From Rhodobacteraceae bacterium M382 (GTDB taxonomy: Bacteria; Pseudomonadota; Alphaproteobacteria; Rhodobacterales; Rhodobacteraceae), in assembly GCA_025141015.1 (NCBI GenBank), contig CP081098.1:248001-312000 (forward strand): a DNA stretch of 64,000 nt, written 5' to 3'. Positions 25,998 through 35,524 of the stretch are shown here, piece by piece. The notes beneath the pieces are model-generated. The model searched no databases. It worked only from the letters and a program-made list of their open reading frames with translations, and was not told the DNA's origin. Position 1 is the first letter of the stretch; each line of letters begins with the position of its first letter. The position numbers and the translations under genes were made by a program.

Positions 25998-26945
25998 ATG
26001 TTGAACAAACGTCTGGCCGTAATGATTGGTGGAACCGCAGCCTGTGCGCTGGGAATTGGCTTTGTCATGCAAAAGACGATTCCGGCCCCGCAACCGGTGC
26101 CGGTTATCCAGGCCCAAACTATCAGCGATCCGGTCATTCAGACCAATCCTGTCTCGGATGAGCCGTTGGAAATCGACGGTATCACCCTGACGTCGGCGCA
26201 ACCCGACGAGGACCTGATCGTTGCCCGTTCAACCGCGCCGGATCAATTGCCGGAAACTCCCAAAGACCCGAAAACGCCCCGCTTGGGTTGTGATGTAGAT
26301 CTGTCCGCCATCGCCGTGGACCAGGGTCATGTCCGGATTGGCGTCATTGCGCCTTGCCAGCAGAATGAACGTCTGACTGTGCATCACAGCGGTCTGATGT
26401 TCAGCGCCGCGACGGATGAAAACGGGATCTATTCTGTGCTTGTTCCGGCGATGTCAGAACAGGCTGTCTTTATCGTCGACTTTGCCAATGGAACTGACAT
26501 GGTTGCGTCGGTGTCTGTTTCGGATTTGGCCGAATATGATCGCATAGCTGTTCAATGGAGCGGCAATTCGGGTTTTGAAATTCATGCCCGTGAATTTGGT
26601 GCCGGATACGGAGATGATGGGCATGTCTGGTCCGGGACGGATACATCTGCAACAGGTCAGGTCGTTCGATTGGGTGAAAATCAGGGCCTGAACCCGCTGA
26701 TGGCCGAAGTCTACACCTTCCCCCGCGCCACCAATACCCAGTCAGGATCCATCGCGATGACAGTCGAAACAGAAGTCACGGCCCACAACTGCGGCAAGGA
26801 CGTTTCGGCCCAATCCATTGAATTGCGTGGCGGTCAATCCCTGCGCACCCGCGATATGGTGCTCTCTGTCCCGAATTGTTCTGCAATTGGTGACTTTCTG
26901 GTGTTGAATAATTTGGTGGATGACCTGAAAATTGCGGCCAAGTGA
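25998..26945 (+). CDS. Conserved exported protein of unknown function downstream of secA
   Basis: 315 residues from ATG 25998 (GGAGGG ribosome site 5 bp before; a GTG at 25986 overlaps that site). An N-terminal hydrophobic segment (about 6-24) is a signal or anchor; a proline/threonine-rich linker (about 25-95) follows. The core (about 96-315) has Cys pairs (GCDVDLSAIA, APCQQ, HNCGKD, VPNC), suggesting disulfides in the periplasm, and segments YSVLVPAMSEQAVF, GHVWSGT and DFLVLNNLVDDLKIA. I recall relatives in Rhodobacterales loosely labelled 'translocase', apparently because of this position; no translocase motif is visible. 25 bp before the next gene. Confidence 0.72.
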   Translation: MLNKRLAVMIGGTAACALGIGFVMQKTIPAPQPVPVIQAQTISDPVIQTNPVSDEPLEIDGITLTSAQPDEDLIVARSTAPDQLPETPKDPKTPRLGCDVDLSAIAVDQGHVRIGVIAPCQQNERLTVHHSGLMFSAATDENGIYSVLVPAMSEQAVFIVDFANGTDMVASVSVSDLAEYDRIAVQWSGNSGFEIHAREFGAGYGDDGHVWSGTDTSATGQVVRLGENQGLNPLMAEVYTFPRATNTQSGSIAMTVETEVTAHNCGKDVSAQSIELRGGQSLRTRDMVLSVPNCSAIGDFLVLNNLVDDLKIAAK

Positions 26946-26970
26946 TCCGCAATTTTAATAGGATTCTCAC

Positions 26971-28533
26971 ATGGCTTTTCTTCGTGCGGCGGTCTTCGCC
27001 GCACTTTTTCTTGGTTGGATTGTACCAACACCTGCCCGGGCACAAGATGTTACTCTGACATCGCCAGATGGTGCGGTCGAAATTTCGGGAACCCTGTTGG
27101 GGTTTGATGGCGAATTTTATCGGGTTGATACCCAATATGGCGAACTGACAGTGGACGGGTCCGGGGTAATTTGCGACGGGCCAGGATGCCCGAACCTCTC
27201 GGAATTTGTTGCCGAGCTCGCCTTTTCCGGGTCATCGGCCATGGGTGAGGTGTTGCTGCCTGCCCTGATCGAAGGATTTGCGCTGCGCAAAGGGCTCAGA
27301 ACCAATCGCATAAACCAGGATCCGACCCATTTTGATTATAGCCTGCACCGGCCTGATGATGGTGTTGCTGTTGCCAGGTTTTTGTTTCGCATCACCACCA
27401 CTGACGAAGGATTTGCCGACTTGTTGGCGAATGAGGCCGACGTGGTTATGGCGCTGCGGGAAATTCGGTCAAATGAACATCAGCGCGCCTACGAAGCGGG
27501 TATGGGCAATATGACTGATGCCCGGCGCAGCCGTGTTCTGGCATTGGATGCTATGGTTCCAGTGGTCGCGCCGGGAAATCCGGTACGGACGGTTTCCGTT
27601 CCACAATTGGCACAAGTCTTTTCTGGTCAGATCGTGAACTGGCAGGAACTGGGGGGACCAAATGCACCAATTGCCCTGCACTTGCCTGCGGTTGGATCTG
27701 GAATGGCACAGGCGGTCGAAGATCGCCTGTTGGCTCCGGTTCGCTTGGATGTTGCCGACGACATTCAGCGACACGATCGCAGCGGTACCTTGGCGCGCGC
27801 GGTCACCACTGATCCGTTCGCGTTGGGTATCGCCAGCTTTTCCGAGACCGGCACCGCCCGTCCGCTGACACTGACAGGATCCTGCGGCTATCGATTGTCG
27901 GCGACCCGCCGCACGATCAAGACCGAAGACTACCCGTTGACCTCGCCCATGTTCCTGTATCTTCCGGCCCGCCGGCTCCCCCAGATCGGTCGCGAGTTTC
28001 TGTCCTATGCCCAAAGCCCGGCAGCCCAGGTTGTCATCCGCCGTGCCGGGTTTGTCGACCAGGCACCAGAGTATATTCGGGTCAGCGCACAGGGAGATCG
28101 CCTGGCCAATGCGATCCAAGCCGCGGGGGAAGAGGTTAAGCTGTCCGAGTTGCACAGGATGGTGAAAATGATGAAACCGACAACACGGTTGTCGACGTCG
28201 TTTCGCTTTGAGACCGGATCAACACGTCCGGATGCGCAGTCTCGGGCAAATATCGCGCAATTGGCCCGGGCGCTAGAGGTCGGCACTTATGATGCGCGCA
28301 AACTGATCTTTGTCGGGTTTTCTGACGGGGAAGGCGCTGCTGAGGGAAACCGTAGGATTGCCTTGAAGCGGGCACAGGCGGTTCGGGATGCCGTGCTGGC
28401 CGCGGCCGAGACGATGGATTCCACCCGTACTGAAATTGGGATCGAAGCCTTTGGCGAGGCCTTGCCCATGGCCTGTGATGACAGTGCATGGGGACGCCAG
28501 GTAAACCGGCGGGTCGAGGTCTGGGTGAGGTAA
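26971..28533 (+). CDS. PstS-like periplasmic binding domain fused to OmpA peptidoglycan-binding domain
   Basis: 520 residues. Signal peptide (cut after ARA, about residue 24). Residues about 25-75 form a short domain with two cysteines (VICDGPGC). About 80-370 resembles the PstS/phosphate-binding type II fold: GSSAMGEVLLPALIEGF, ADVVMALREI, DAMVPVVAPGNPV, VFSGQIVNWQELGG and IGREFLSYAQS. About 390-520 is an OmpA-C domain (SFRFETGSTRPDAQSRANIAQLA, GFSDGEG, NRRIALKRAQAVRDAV, NRRVEVWV) that binds peptidoglycan. The fusion would hold a ligand-binding domain at the cell wall. Substrate is unknown; phosphate is only suggested by fold. No pst transport genes are adjacent. Confidence 0.85.
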   Translation: MAFLRAAVFAALFLGWIVPTPARAQDVTLTSPDGAVEISGTLLGFDGEFYRVDTQYGELTVDGSGVICDGPGCPNLSEFVAELAFSGSSAMGEVLLPALIEGFALRKGLRTNRINQDPTHFDYSLHRPDDGVAVARFLFRITTTDEGFADLLANEADVVMALREIRSNEHQRAYEAGMGNMTDARRSRVLALDAMVPVVAPGNPVRTVSVPQLAQVFSGQIVNWQELGGPNAPIALHLPAVGSGMAQAVEDRLLAPVRLDVADDIQRHDRSGTLARAVTTDPFALGIASFSETGTARPLTLTGSCGYRLSATRRTIKTEDYPLTSPMFLYLPARRLPQIGREFLSYAQSPAAQVVIRRAGFVDQAPEYIRVSAQGDRLANAIQAAGEEVKLSELHRMVKMMKPTTRLSTSFRFETGSTRPDAQSRANIAQLARALEVGTYDARKLIFVGFSDGEGAAEGNRRIALKRAQAVRDAVLAAAETMDSTRTEIGIEAFGEALPMACDDSAWGRQVNRRVEVWVR

Positions 28534-28670
28534 CCCGTTCTCTGTCCGAGCCATATTGGCGATCTATGTGTGACCGCCTTTCTCTCTCCGGGTTTTGACC
28601 GGGAATGGAAAGGCGCGGCCCATCGGGCAGGAGGGCTTGTGTGCGGCCGGCGGGGCGCGCATCGGACCCT

Positions 28671-29435
28671 TTACAGATATCCTTCGCTGCGAAAGCTGAG
28701 CTCAGTTGATTTTCCGATGATCAGATGGTCGTGCAAGGAAAGACCCAGGGCAATACAGGCCTGATTGATCTGATCTGTCATCACGATATCAGACTCAGAC
28801 GGTGTTGGATCACCAGACGGATGATTGTGAACGAGGATCAAGGCAGTGGCATTCAGTTCCAGCGCCCGCTTGGCAACTTCGCGTGGATACACCGGAACAT
28901 GATCGACGGTGCCGCGCGCCTGTTCTTCGTCTGCAATCAGCGTGTTCTTTGGATCCAGAAACAGAACGCGGAATTGTTCGGTCTCTCGATGTGCCATCGT
29001 GGTGTGACAATAGTCCAGGACTGCGTCCCAGCTCGAAATCACATGACGCTGCATTACCCGCGCGCGGGCCATTCGGTGGGTGGCTGCCTCGACGATTTTC
29101 AGATCGGTGATGACTGCATCTCCGATACCTTGGATCCGGGCGAGCTGGTCGGGTTGGGCGGATAACACCCGGTTGAAGTCGCCAAAGTGATCCAGCAAAG
29201 CCCGAGCTACCGGTTTCACATCCCGACGCGGTATCGAGCGAAACAGGAGAAGTTCAAGAAGTTCGTAGTCTGGAATAGCAGCGGCACCACCAGTCATAAA
29301 GCGGTCCCTTAGGCGCGCACGGTGGTCTTTGATATAGGAGGGAAGCTGGCCAGTTGGCAGCCGCGTAGCCGGGGCCTCTTCGCCGTCGGCAAACAGCGGC
29401 AGCGACATTTCCTGAAAGGCAGACGGGCGGCTCAT
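28671..29435 (-). CDS. radC: RadC family JAB-domain protein
   Basis: 254 residues. N-terminal helix-hairpin-helix region (about 50-110; DYELLELLLFRSIPRRDVKPVARALL and IQGIGDAV) and C-terminal MPN/JAB domain with the JAMM zinc motif HNHPSGDPTPSESD (His203, His205, Asp216). Despite the name, a direct repair role of RadC is disputed. The gene stands alone; one copy of an intergenic repeat lies in its upstream region in opposite orientation. Confidence 0.93.
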   Translation of the reverse strand: MSRPSAFQEMSLPLFADGEEAPATRLPTGQLPSYIKDHRARLRDRFMTGGAAAIPDYELLELLLFRSIPRRDVKPVARALLDHFGDFNRVLSAQPDQLARIQGIGDAVITDLKIVEAATHRMARARVMQRHVISSWDAVLDYCHTTMAHRETEQFRVLFLDPKNTLIADEEQARGTVDHVPVYPREVAKRALELNATALILVHNHPSGDPTPSESDIVMTDQINQACIALGLSLHDHLIIGKSTELSFRSEGYL

Positions 29436-29515
29436 TCAGGGACAATAGCTCGATCATGGTGAAGAATTCGTTAACCCGCTGGGGCCGGACATTGTGTGAT
29501 GAATGTCGCGCACAA

Positions 29516-29577
29516 GGGGCTTTGCCCCCGCAGCCTGTGGCTGCTCCCCCAAGGTATTTTGGACCAGAAAGAAGCAA
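29516..29577 (+). repeat. Intergenic double-hairpin repeat, copy 1
   Basis: Hairpin GGGGC-TTT-GCCCC (29516-29528), hairpin GCAGCC-TGT-GGCTGC (29530-29544), then CCCCC and the conserved block AAGGTATTTTGGACCAGAAA / GAAGCA (29551-29576). The same layout occurs at 61563-61637 with a different second stem. It lies between the start of radC and the end of dnaJ. Confidence 0.75.
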
Positions 29578-29601
29578 CAAGGTCACAGGAACCCCGCAAA
29601 A

Positions 29602-29628
29602 AAACCCGCGGTTTGAAGCCGCGGGTTT
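29602..29628 (-). terminator. Terminator of dnaJ
   Basis: AAACCCGCGG (29602-29611) pairs with CCGCGGGTTT (29619-29628); on the minus strand the right arm is followed by a run of T (complement of the A7 at 29598-29604), so it ends the dnaK-dnaJ transcript. Confidence 0.88.
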
Positions 29629-29658
29629 CTTTGGTTCTTCTGAATGGGATCGCGATGC

Positions 29659-30816
29659 TTAACCCTTCATCGAATCCCAAAAGCTTTTGACAGACTTGAA
29701 GAAGCTATTGCTTTCAGGGTTGTTGTCCTCGCTCAGATCATTGAACTCGCGCAACAACTCCTTTTGACGGGAGGTGAGATTGACGGGTGTTTCCACAGCC
29801 AATTCAATGAACATATCGCCGATTCCACCGCCACGCAGAGCTGGCATGCCCTTGCCACGCAGACGCATCTGGCGCCCGGATTGACTGCCTTCGGGGATCT
29901 GAACCCGCCCGCGCCCACCGTCAATGGTGGGGACTTCGATAGAGCCGCCCAGGGCAGCCTTGGACATGCTGACCGGCACCCGGCAATAAAGATTGACGCC
30001 ATCGCGTTCGAACAGATCATGTTGGGCCACCTCGACAAAGATGTAGAGATCACCCGGTGGGCCGCCGCGCATGCCCGCCTCGCCTTCGCCGGCCAGGCGA
30101 ATTCGCGTGCCGGTTTCAACGCCGGTGGGGATGTTGACGGACAGTGAGCGATCTTTTTCCACCCGACCCTGACCGTGACAGGATTTACAGGGGTTCTTGA
30201 TCACCTGGCCCAAACCCGAACAGGTGGGACAGGTGCGTTCGACGGTAAAGAACCCTTGTTGCGCGCGCACCTTACCCATGCCGGAACATGTCGGACAGGT
30301 GGTTGGTTCGACGCCACCTTCGGCTCCTGTTCCATCACAGGAAGAACATCCCACAGCTGTGGGCACCCTGATGGTCTTTTGCAGGCCGGAAAAGGCGTCT
30401 TCGAGCGTGACGCGCAGGTTATAGCGCAAATCCGATCCACGCGCCGCACGACGGCCGCCACCGCCACCGCGGCCCCCCATGAAGTCTCCGAACAGGTCGT
30501 CGAAGACATCCGAGAATGCCGAAGAGAAATCACCAGACCCAAAACCGGGGCCTCCGGGACCACCGGGGCGCCCGCCGCCACCCATGCCATTTTCGAAAGC
30601 TGCATGGCCAAAGCGGTCATAGGCCGCCTTTTTCTCGGCGTCCTTCAGAACTTCATAGGCCTCGCCAGCTTCCTTGAACTGGGCTTCGGCATCGGGGTTG
30701 TCCTTGTTGCGGTCGGGGTGCAGTTCCTTGGCTTTGCCGCGGAACGCTTTCTTGATTTCATCCGCCGATGCGCCTTTGGACACGCCGAGCACTTCGTAAT
30801 AGTCGCGTTTTGACAT
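29659..30816 (-). CDS. dnaJ: Chaperone DnaJ
   Basis: 385 residues from the ATG at 30816 ([11 protein letters not shown]); a start at 30873 would add 19 unlikely residues. J domain with HPD (about 33-35), glycine-rich stretch (about 70-125), four zinc repeats [32 protein letters not shown], and the C-terminal substrate domains. DnaJ stimulates DnaK ATPase and delivers unfolded clients. It follows dnaK by 76 bp containing a strong hairpin, so its expression relative to dnaK may be set at that site. Confidence 0.98.
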   Translation of the reverse strand: MSKRDYYEVLGVSKGASADEIKKAFRGKAKELHPDRNKDNPDAEAQFKEAGEAYEVLKDAEKKAAYDRFGHAAFENGMGGGGRPGGPGGPGFGSGDFSSAFSDVFDDLFGDFMGGRGGGGGRRAARGSDLRYNLRVTLEDAFSGLQKTIRVPTAVGCSSCDGTGAEGGVEPTTCPTCSGMGKVRAQQGFFTVERTCPTCSGLGQVIKNPCKSCHGQGRVEKDRSLSVNIPTGVETGTRIRLAGEGEAGMRGGPPGDLYIFVEVAQHDLFERDGVNLYCRVPVSMSKAALGGSIEVPTIDGGRGRVQIPEGSQSGRQMRLRGKGMPALRGGGIGDMFIELAVETPVNLTSRQKELLREFNDLSEDNNPESNSFFKSVKSFWDSMKG

Positions 30817-30844
30817 CGATCTATCCTTTTGCCTCAACGAAAGC

Positions 30845-30877
30845 GGGCCGGTCCGGGGTCCGGACCGGCCCATTTTT
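30845..30877. terminator. GC-rich hairpin between dnaK and dnaJ
   Basis: A perfect 12-bp stem GGGCCGGTCCGG / CCGGACCGGCCC with a 3-base loop. The T run follows it only on the plus strand; in the direction of dnaK-dnaJ transcription there is none, so it is more likely an mRNA-stabilising or processing hairpin than a full terminator. Confidence 0.7.
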
Positions 30878-30892
30878 GGCCAAGTTCACGCC

Positions 30893-32812
30893 TTAGCGCT
30901 TGTTGTCGTCCAGGTCTTCGAATTCGGCATCGACGATGTCGTCATCGCCGGGACCGGTGTCTGTGTCGGCTGCCGCCGGTTCATCACCAGCTTCTTCGGC
31001 AGAGGCCTTGTAGATGGCTTCGCCCAGCTTCATGGCCGCTTCAGTGACGTTCTGGACACCGGCTTTGATCTTGTCGGCGTCTGCCTTGTCACTGTCGAGA
31101 TCGTCCTTGAGCGCGGCAATCGCCAGCTCGATGGCTTCGATGGTGGTCGGGTCGACCTTGTCGGCGTGCTCTTCCATCGACTTCTCGGTGGAATGGATCA
31201 GCGATTCGGCCTGGTTGCGTGCTTCGACCAGCTCCTTGCGGGCCTTGTCGGCGTCGGCATTCTCTTCGGCGTCCTTGACCATCTTTTCGATGTCGTCGTC
31301 GGACAGACCACCCGAGGCCTGGATGGTGATCTTGTGCTCTTTGCCCGTGCCTTTGTCTTTGGCCTGAACCGACACGATGCCGTTGGCGTCGATGTCAAAG
31401 GTCACTTCGATCTGCGGCATGCCGCGCGGTGCGGGCGGGATGTCTTCGAGGTTGAACTGGCCGAGGATCTTGTTGTCGGCTGCCATTTCCCGTTCGCCCT
31501 GGAACACGCGGATGGTCACGGCGTTCTGGTTGTCTTCGGCGGTCGAGAAGACCTGAGACTTTTTCGTCGGGATCGTGGTGTTGCGGTCGATCAGGCGGGT
31601 GAACACACCACCCAACGTTTCGATCCCCAGCGACAGCGGGGTCACGTCCAGTAGAACCACGTCCTTGACATCGCCCTGCAGGACACCGGCCTGAATGGCA
31701 GCACCCATTGCAACCACTTCGTCCGGGTTCACACCCTTGTGCGGCTCCTTGCCAAAGAACTTGCTCACTTCTTCGGCCACTTTGGGCATACGGGTCATAC
31801 CGCCGACCAGAACCACTTCGTCAATGTCACCGGCCGAGATGCCCGCGTCTTTCAACGCAGCGGCGCAGGGCTTCATCGACGCCTTGATCAGGTCGTTGAC
31901 CAGCTGTTCCAGCTTGGCGCGGGTCAGCTTCATGACCATGTGCAGCGGCTGACCGCTGTTGGGGTCCATCGAGATGAACGGCTGGTTGATTTCGGTCTGG
32001 CTGGCAGACGACAGTTCGATCTTGGCCTTTTCAGCGGCTTCTTTCAGGCGCTGCAGGGCCATCTTGTCCTTGGACAGATCGACACCGTTTTCCTTTTTGA
32101 ACTGGTCCGCCAAATAGTTGACGATACGCATGTCAAAGTCTTCACCACCCAAGAAGGTGTCACCGTTGGTCGATTTGACTTCGAACAGACCATCGTCGAT
32201 TTCCAGAATGGTCACGTCGAATGTACCACCACCAAGGTCATAAACCGCGATGGTCTGGCTATCTTCCTTGTCCAGGCCATAGGCCAGAGCCGCAGCCGTG
32301 GGTTCGTTGATGATGCGCAGCACTTCCAGACCGGCGATCTTGCCCGCGTCTTTGGTGGCCTGACGCTGGGCGTCGTTGAAATAGGCAGGAACGGTGATGA
32401 CTGCCTGAGTGACTTCCTCACCCAGATAGCTTTCCGCAGTTTCCTTCATCTTGCCCAAGGTAAAGGCCGAGATCTGCGACGGGGAGTATTTCTCGCCCTT
32501 GGCTTCGACCCATGCGTCGCCATTGCCACCGTCAACGATGTTGAAGGGGACCATTTTTTGGTCTTTGGTTACGGCAGCATCGTCGATACGACGGCCGATC
32601 AGGCGCTTGGCACCAAAGATGGTGTTGTCAGGATTGGTCACGGCCTGGCGTTTCGCAGGCTGCCCAACCAGACGTTCATTGTCGGTGAATGCGACGATTG
32701 AAGGGGTTGTCCGGGCACCCTCGGCGTTTTCGATAACGCGGGGCTGGCTGCCGTCCATGATGGCCACACAGGAGTTGGTGGTGCCAAGGTCAATGCCGAT
32801 TACTTTGCTCAT
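30893..32812 (-). CDS. dnaK: Chaperone DnaK (Hsp70)
   Basis: 639 residues, the normal length. Nucleotide-binding domain with [12 protein letters not shown], the [13 protein letters not shown] segment and [10 protein letters not shown]; substrate-binding domain from about 390 ([14 protein letters not shown]); helical lid; and the C-terminal acidic [10 protein letters not shown] tail. Cytoplasmic ATP-driven folding chaperone acting with DnaJ and GrpE (grpE is not in the window). A possible heat-shock promoter lies upstream. Confidence 0.99.
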   Translation of the reverse strand: MSKVIGIDLGTTNSCVAIMDGSQPRVIENAEGARTTPSIVAFTDNERLVGQPAKRQAVTNPDNTIFGAKRLIGRRIDDAAVTKDQKMVPFNIVDGGNGDAWVEAKGEKYSPSQISAFTLGKMKETAESYLGEEVTQAVITVPAYFNDAQRQATKDAGKIAGLEVLRIINEPTAAALAYGLDKEDSQTIAVYDLGGGTFDVTILEIDDGLFEVKSTNGDTFLGGEDFDMRIVNYLADQFKKENGVDLSKDKMALQRLKEAAEKAKIELSSASQTEINQPFISMDPNSGQPLHMVMKLTRAKLEQLVNDLIKASMKPCAAALKDAGISAGDIDEVVLVGGMTRMPKVAEEVSKFFGKEPHKGVNPDEVVAMGAAIQAGVLQGDVKDVVLLDVTPLSLGIETLGGVFTRLIDRNTTIPTKKSQVFSTAEDNQNAVTIRVFQGEREMAADNKILGQFNLEDIPPAPRGMPQIEVTFDIDANGIVSVQAKDKGTGKEHKITIQASGGLSDDDIEKMVKDAEENADADKARKELVEARNQAESLIHSTEKSMEEHADKVDPTTIEAIELAIAALKDDLDSDKADADKIKAGVQNVTEAAMKLGEAIYKASAEEAGDEPAAADTDTGPGDDDIVDAEFEDLDDNKR

Positions 32813-32921
32813 TTTTGATCCCTTTACTCTTCAAGGCGATTACCCGAGACCTGAACCCGTTTTGGCATCCTGGCCCCGATTCTCATGCGACGGGTGGGCT
32901 TCACCACATCGCGTCTCGGCG

Positions 32922-32952
32922 TATATAGGGAGCGAAAATACAGCCTGCAACC
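32922..32952 (-). promoter_or_regulatory. Candidate heat-shock sigma (RpoH) promoter of dnaK
   Basis: On the minus strand GGTTGCA (about 32946-32952) is followed after a spacer by CCCTATATA (32922-32930), about 110 bp upstream of dnaK. The CC-rich start of the -10 region and the TTG of the -35 fit alphaproteobacterial RpoH promoters, though the -35 is not the full CTTGAA form. Confidence 0.45.
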
Positions 32953-33024
32953 GCCCTTTGACGCTGGTTTTCGCGAATCTGTGATGAAATTGGAAAGTCT
33001 CTGGCAAGAAATGGAAATCAAGTG

Positions 33025-33627
33025 ATGGTGCGGCTCAATGTTCGCGGGTTTGAAATTCACAAGTCCTTTTTGGATCCTGCCGCCCAGGCTGCGCTGATCG
33101 AGGCGCTGAAACCGGTCTTGAAAGCTGCGCCCTTGTTCACACCTACGGTGCCAAGCGGGCGCAAGATGTCCGTGCGTATGACATCGGCAGGAAAATTGGG
33201 CTGGGTGTCAGACACACAGGGATACAGATATCAGTCGGATCATCCTCTGGGGCAGCGGTGGCCACAGATTCCGTCCAAGGTTCTGGAGGTATGGCGGGAT
33301 TTGGCAGGCGGAGTCCGGGATCCGGATTGCTGCTTGATCAACTATTATGGTGAAGAGGCCCGCATGGGGCTGCACCAGGACAAGGACGAGGCGGATTTTT
33401 CCTTTCCCGTGGTGTCTATTTCTTTGGGAGACGACGGATTGTTTCGCATCGGCCAACAGGCGCGCGGTGGCAAGACCGAATCAATCTGGTTGAACTCGGG
33501 AGATGTTGTGGTGATGGGCGGACCGGCGCGGCTGACTTACCACGGCGTGGACAGGATTCGGTTCAAATCGTCGCGTCTGCTACCCAAGGGGGGGCGGTTG
33601 AATCTGACGTTGCGCGTAGCGACCTAA
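33025..33627 (+). CDS. alkB: Alpha-ketoglutarate-dependent dioxygenase AlkB
   Basis: 200 residues from ATG 33025 (a GTG three bases earlier is possible). Iron ligands: HQDKD (His and Asp near 117-119) and the second His in LTYHGVDR (near 174). The 2-oxoglutarate arginines lie in RLNLTLR at the end, the typical RxNxTxR. AlkB removes methyl groups from 1-methyladenine and 3-methylcytosine in DNA or RNA. The start overlaps the stop of a 13-codon ORF (32984-33025, TGATG). Divergent from dnaK. Confidence 0.93.
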   Translation: MVRLNVRGFEIHKSFLDPAAQAALIEALKPVLKAAPLFTPTVPSGRKMSVRMTSAGKLGWVSDTQGYRYQSDHPLGQRWPQIPSKVLEVWRDLAGGVRDPDCCLINYYGEEARMGLHQDKDEADFSFPVVSISLGDDGLFRIGQQARGGKTESIWLNSGDVVVMGGPARLTYHGVDRIRFKSSRLLPKGGRLNLTLRVAT

Positions 33628-33782
33628 GATTGGAAACAAAGGGGGTATGGGACCGCAGGCAGGTTTACCTGACTGCGCCACGCCCAACGGGCGGAAGCTC
33701 CCCGATAGGGGAGCAACGACGGGCGGGAGCCGCTGCTGATGCAGCAAGAGCGGACATTCAGGTCGCGAGCTGCGACGACTTG

Positions 33783-34604
33783 TCAGCGACGCGCACTCCA
33801 GCTGAGCGAAACCCGGCGGCGTGTGAAAAATTCGCCCATCAGGCCGATGACAATAAAGACAACACTCAGCCAGAACGCATATTGCCAAGTGGTGAAATGC
33901 GGATTGTAGTTGATGAACGCAAACCCTCTGGATTGGTCGATGATATGAAACAGAGGGTTCCAGTCGAACATGACCAACATGGATGATGGCAGCGTATTCG
34001 CCAGAAACATCTTGCCGGATGCGATCATGTTGGCCCGCTGGTAAACAGTTCGCAAAATGCCGGTGATACTGGGAAACCACGGCTGAAAACCCAACAATAG
34101 CAACCCGATCGAAACCCCTGAAAACCATGACATCAACACCATTCCGAATGTGCTGACCGGATCCTCGATGTGCACCGGAGTAAAAATGATGTGGTATCCC
34201 AACAGGATGATACCCATGGTCAATACCTGCAGATACAGGGTCGACATGGCCGCAGACACAATCGAAATAATCGAATTCATCGGTGAATGCATCATCATCG
34301 GGCTGTTGAGACTGCCCGCTCCCGCGACAGCGGAAATCGTCTTGGTCTGCAACATGAACAGCATGATACCTGTCATGATGTACAATATGATGTCGCCTCG
34401 AACTGCCGAGCTTCGCATGCCCATAAGGGCGAACATCAGATAGAACACGACAACAAAGGTGACGACCTGCATCAGGCTCATCCCCAACGCAACCAATGCG
34501 TTGTTATGCCGGGATCGGATATTGCGGACGATCGAATGAAAGGTGACCTCGGCCATGACCAACAGGCCGCCGATATTCGATTGATGCCGTCGTTGCTGAA
34601 ACAT
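33783..34604 (-). CDS. ABC-2 type transporter permease, polysaccharide export (KpsM/Wzm-like)
   Basis: 273 residues, six predicted membrane segments (about 38-62, 72-88, 118-140, 152-172, 190-205 and 240-260), the layout of KpsM/Wzm permeases that export capsule or O-antigen chains. Seen: ALVALGMSLMQVVTFVVVFYL, PWFPSITGILRTVYQRANMIASGKMF, and the pattern FDWNPLFHIIDQSRGFAFINYNP typical of this branch. The matching ATPase (KpsT/Wzt) and outer-membrane exporter are not in the window. The 155 bp before it (33628-33782) holds no gene, only small GC hairpins. A glycan-export role is inferred from family and neighbours. Confidence 0.85.
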   Translation of the reverse strand: MFQQRRHQSNIGGLLVMAEVTFHSIVRNIRSRHNNALVALGMSLMQVVTFVVVFYLMFALMGMRSSAVRGDIILYIMTGIMLFMLQTKTISAVAGAGSLNSPMMMHSPMNSIISIVSAAMSTLYLQVLTMGIILLGYHIIFTPVHIEDPVSTFGMVLMSWFSGVSIGLLLLGFQPWFPSITGILRTVYQRANMIASGKMFLANTLPSSMLVMFDWNPLFHIIDQSRGFAFINYNPHFTTWQYAFWLSVVFIVIGLMGEFFTRRRVSLSWSARR

Positions 34605-34726
34605 GACAACCCGCCTTGTACGCTGCTGTACTCAATGTGACACGGAATTCTTGCTGTTCCGTTTCAAGCACACCATAAGGGGGCAAACGTGGATTTTCAA
34701 TAAAACCCCATCGCTGGAGAGATTTC

Positions 34727-35524
34727 GTGAACTATGACGCCCTTATCCCGGTAATCCGTACTCTGGCCATTCAGGCGGGAACACGGATCATGAAATTCTA
34801 TACGGCCGACGATTTTGACGTAAAGGTCAAATCGGACGACAGCCCCGTGACCGAAGCGGACGAAGCTGCGGATGCGCTGATCTCCGAAGGATTGCGGTCT
34901 GCGTTCCCGGACGTGATGTTGGTGACCGAAGAACAATCGGCGTCGCATTCAACCACCGGCGACACCTTCCTGATTGTTGATCCTCTGGACGGGACCAAGG
35001 AGTTCATTCACCGCCGCGGTGACTTCACCGTGAATATTGCACTGGTCGAAAACGGTGTGCCGACGCGGGGTGTTGTCTACGCGCCTGCCAAACAACGGAT
35101 GTTCTTTACTCTGGCGGATGGGTCTACCGTCGAAGAAACCGGCGATTTCGACCCCGATACCATCGGCGCAACGCGCCCGATCCGCGTGGCAGACAGCGAC
35201 AATGCGGCCTTGATGGTCGTGGCGTCCAAATCCCACCGTGATCAGGCGACCGAAGACTATATCAACAAGTATAATGTGAAAGACAGCAAGAGTGCAGGCT
35301 CGTCATTGAAATTCTGTCTGGTTGCCACGGGCGAAGCTGACATCTATCCGCGTGTCGGACGCACCATGGAGTGGGACACGGCTGCTGGTCATGCTGTTTT
35401 GCATGGCGCAGGCGGCAAGGTGGTGCGTTTTGATGACCATGCGCCCCTGATGTACGGCAAGGACGGGTATGCCAACCCGTTCTTCATCGCCTATGCACCG
35501 GGTGTAGAGCTGAAGGAAGCCTGA
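34727..35524 (+). CDS. cysQ: 3'(2'),5'-bisphosphate nucleotidase
   Basis: 265 residues, GTG start with GGAGAG upstream. Inositol-monophosphatase fold: VTEADEAAD, metal-binding EEQ and DPLDGTKEFI (about 85-94), and the C-terminal WDTAAGHAVL (about 217-226) signature of the CysQ group. It degrades PAP, the by-product of sulfotransferases and of PAPS reduction. The location next to genes for two sulfotransferases 7-10 kb away makes that link meaningful. TGATG overlap with the next gene shows coupling. Confidence 0.95.
   Translation: MNYDALIPVIRTLAIQAGTRIMKFYTADDFDVKVKSDDSPVTEADEAADALISEGLRSAFPDVMLVTEEQSASHSTTGDTFLIVDPLDGTKEFIHRRGDFTVNIALVENGVPTRGVVYAPAKQRMFFTLADGSTVEETGDFDPDTIGATRPIRVADSDNAALMVVASKSHRDQATEDYINKYNVKDSKSAGSSLKFCLVATGEADIYPRVGRTMEWDTAAGHAVLHGAGGKVVRFDDHAPLMYGKDGYANPFFIAYAPGVELKEA

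Noticed and set aside
33628-33782. Possible sRNA or gene fragment after alkB
   Set aside because: Only small GC hairpins such as GCTCCCC/GGGGAGC; no T run or conserved frame, so not listed separately.
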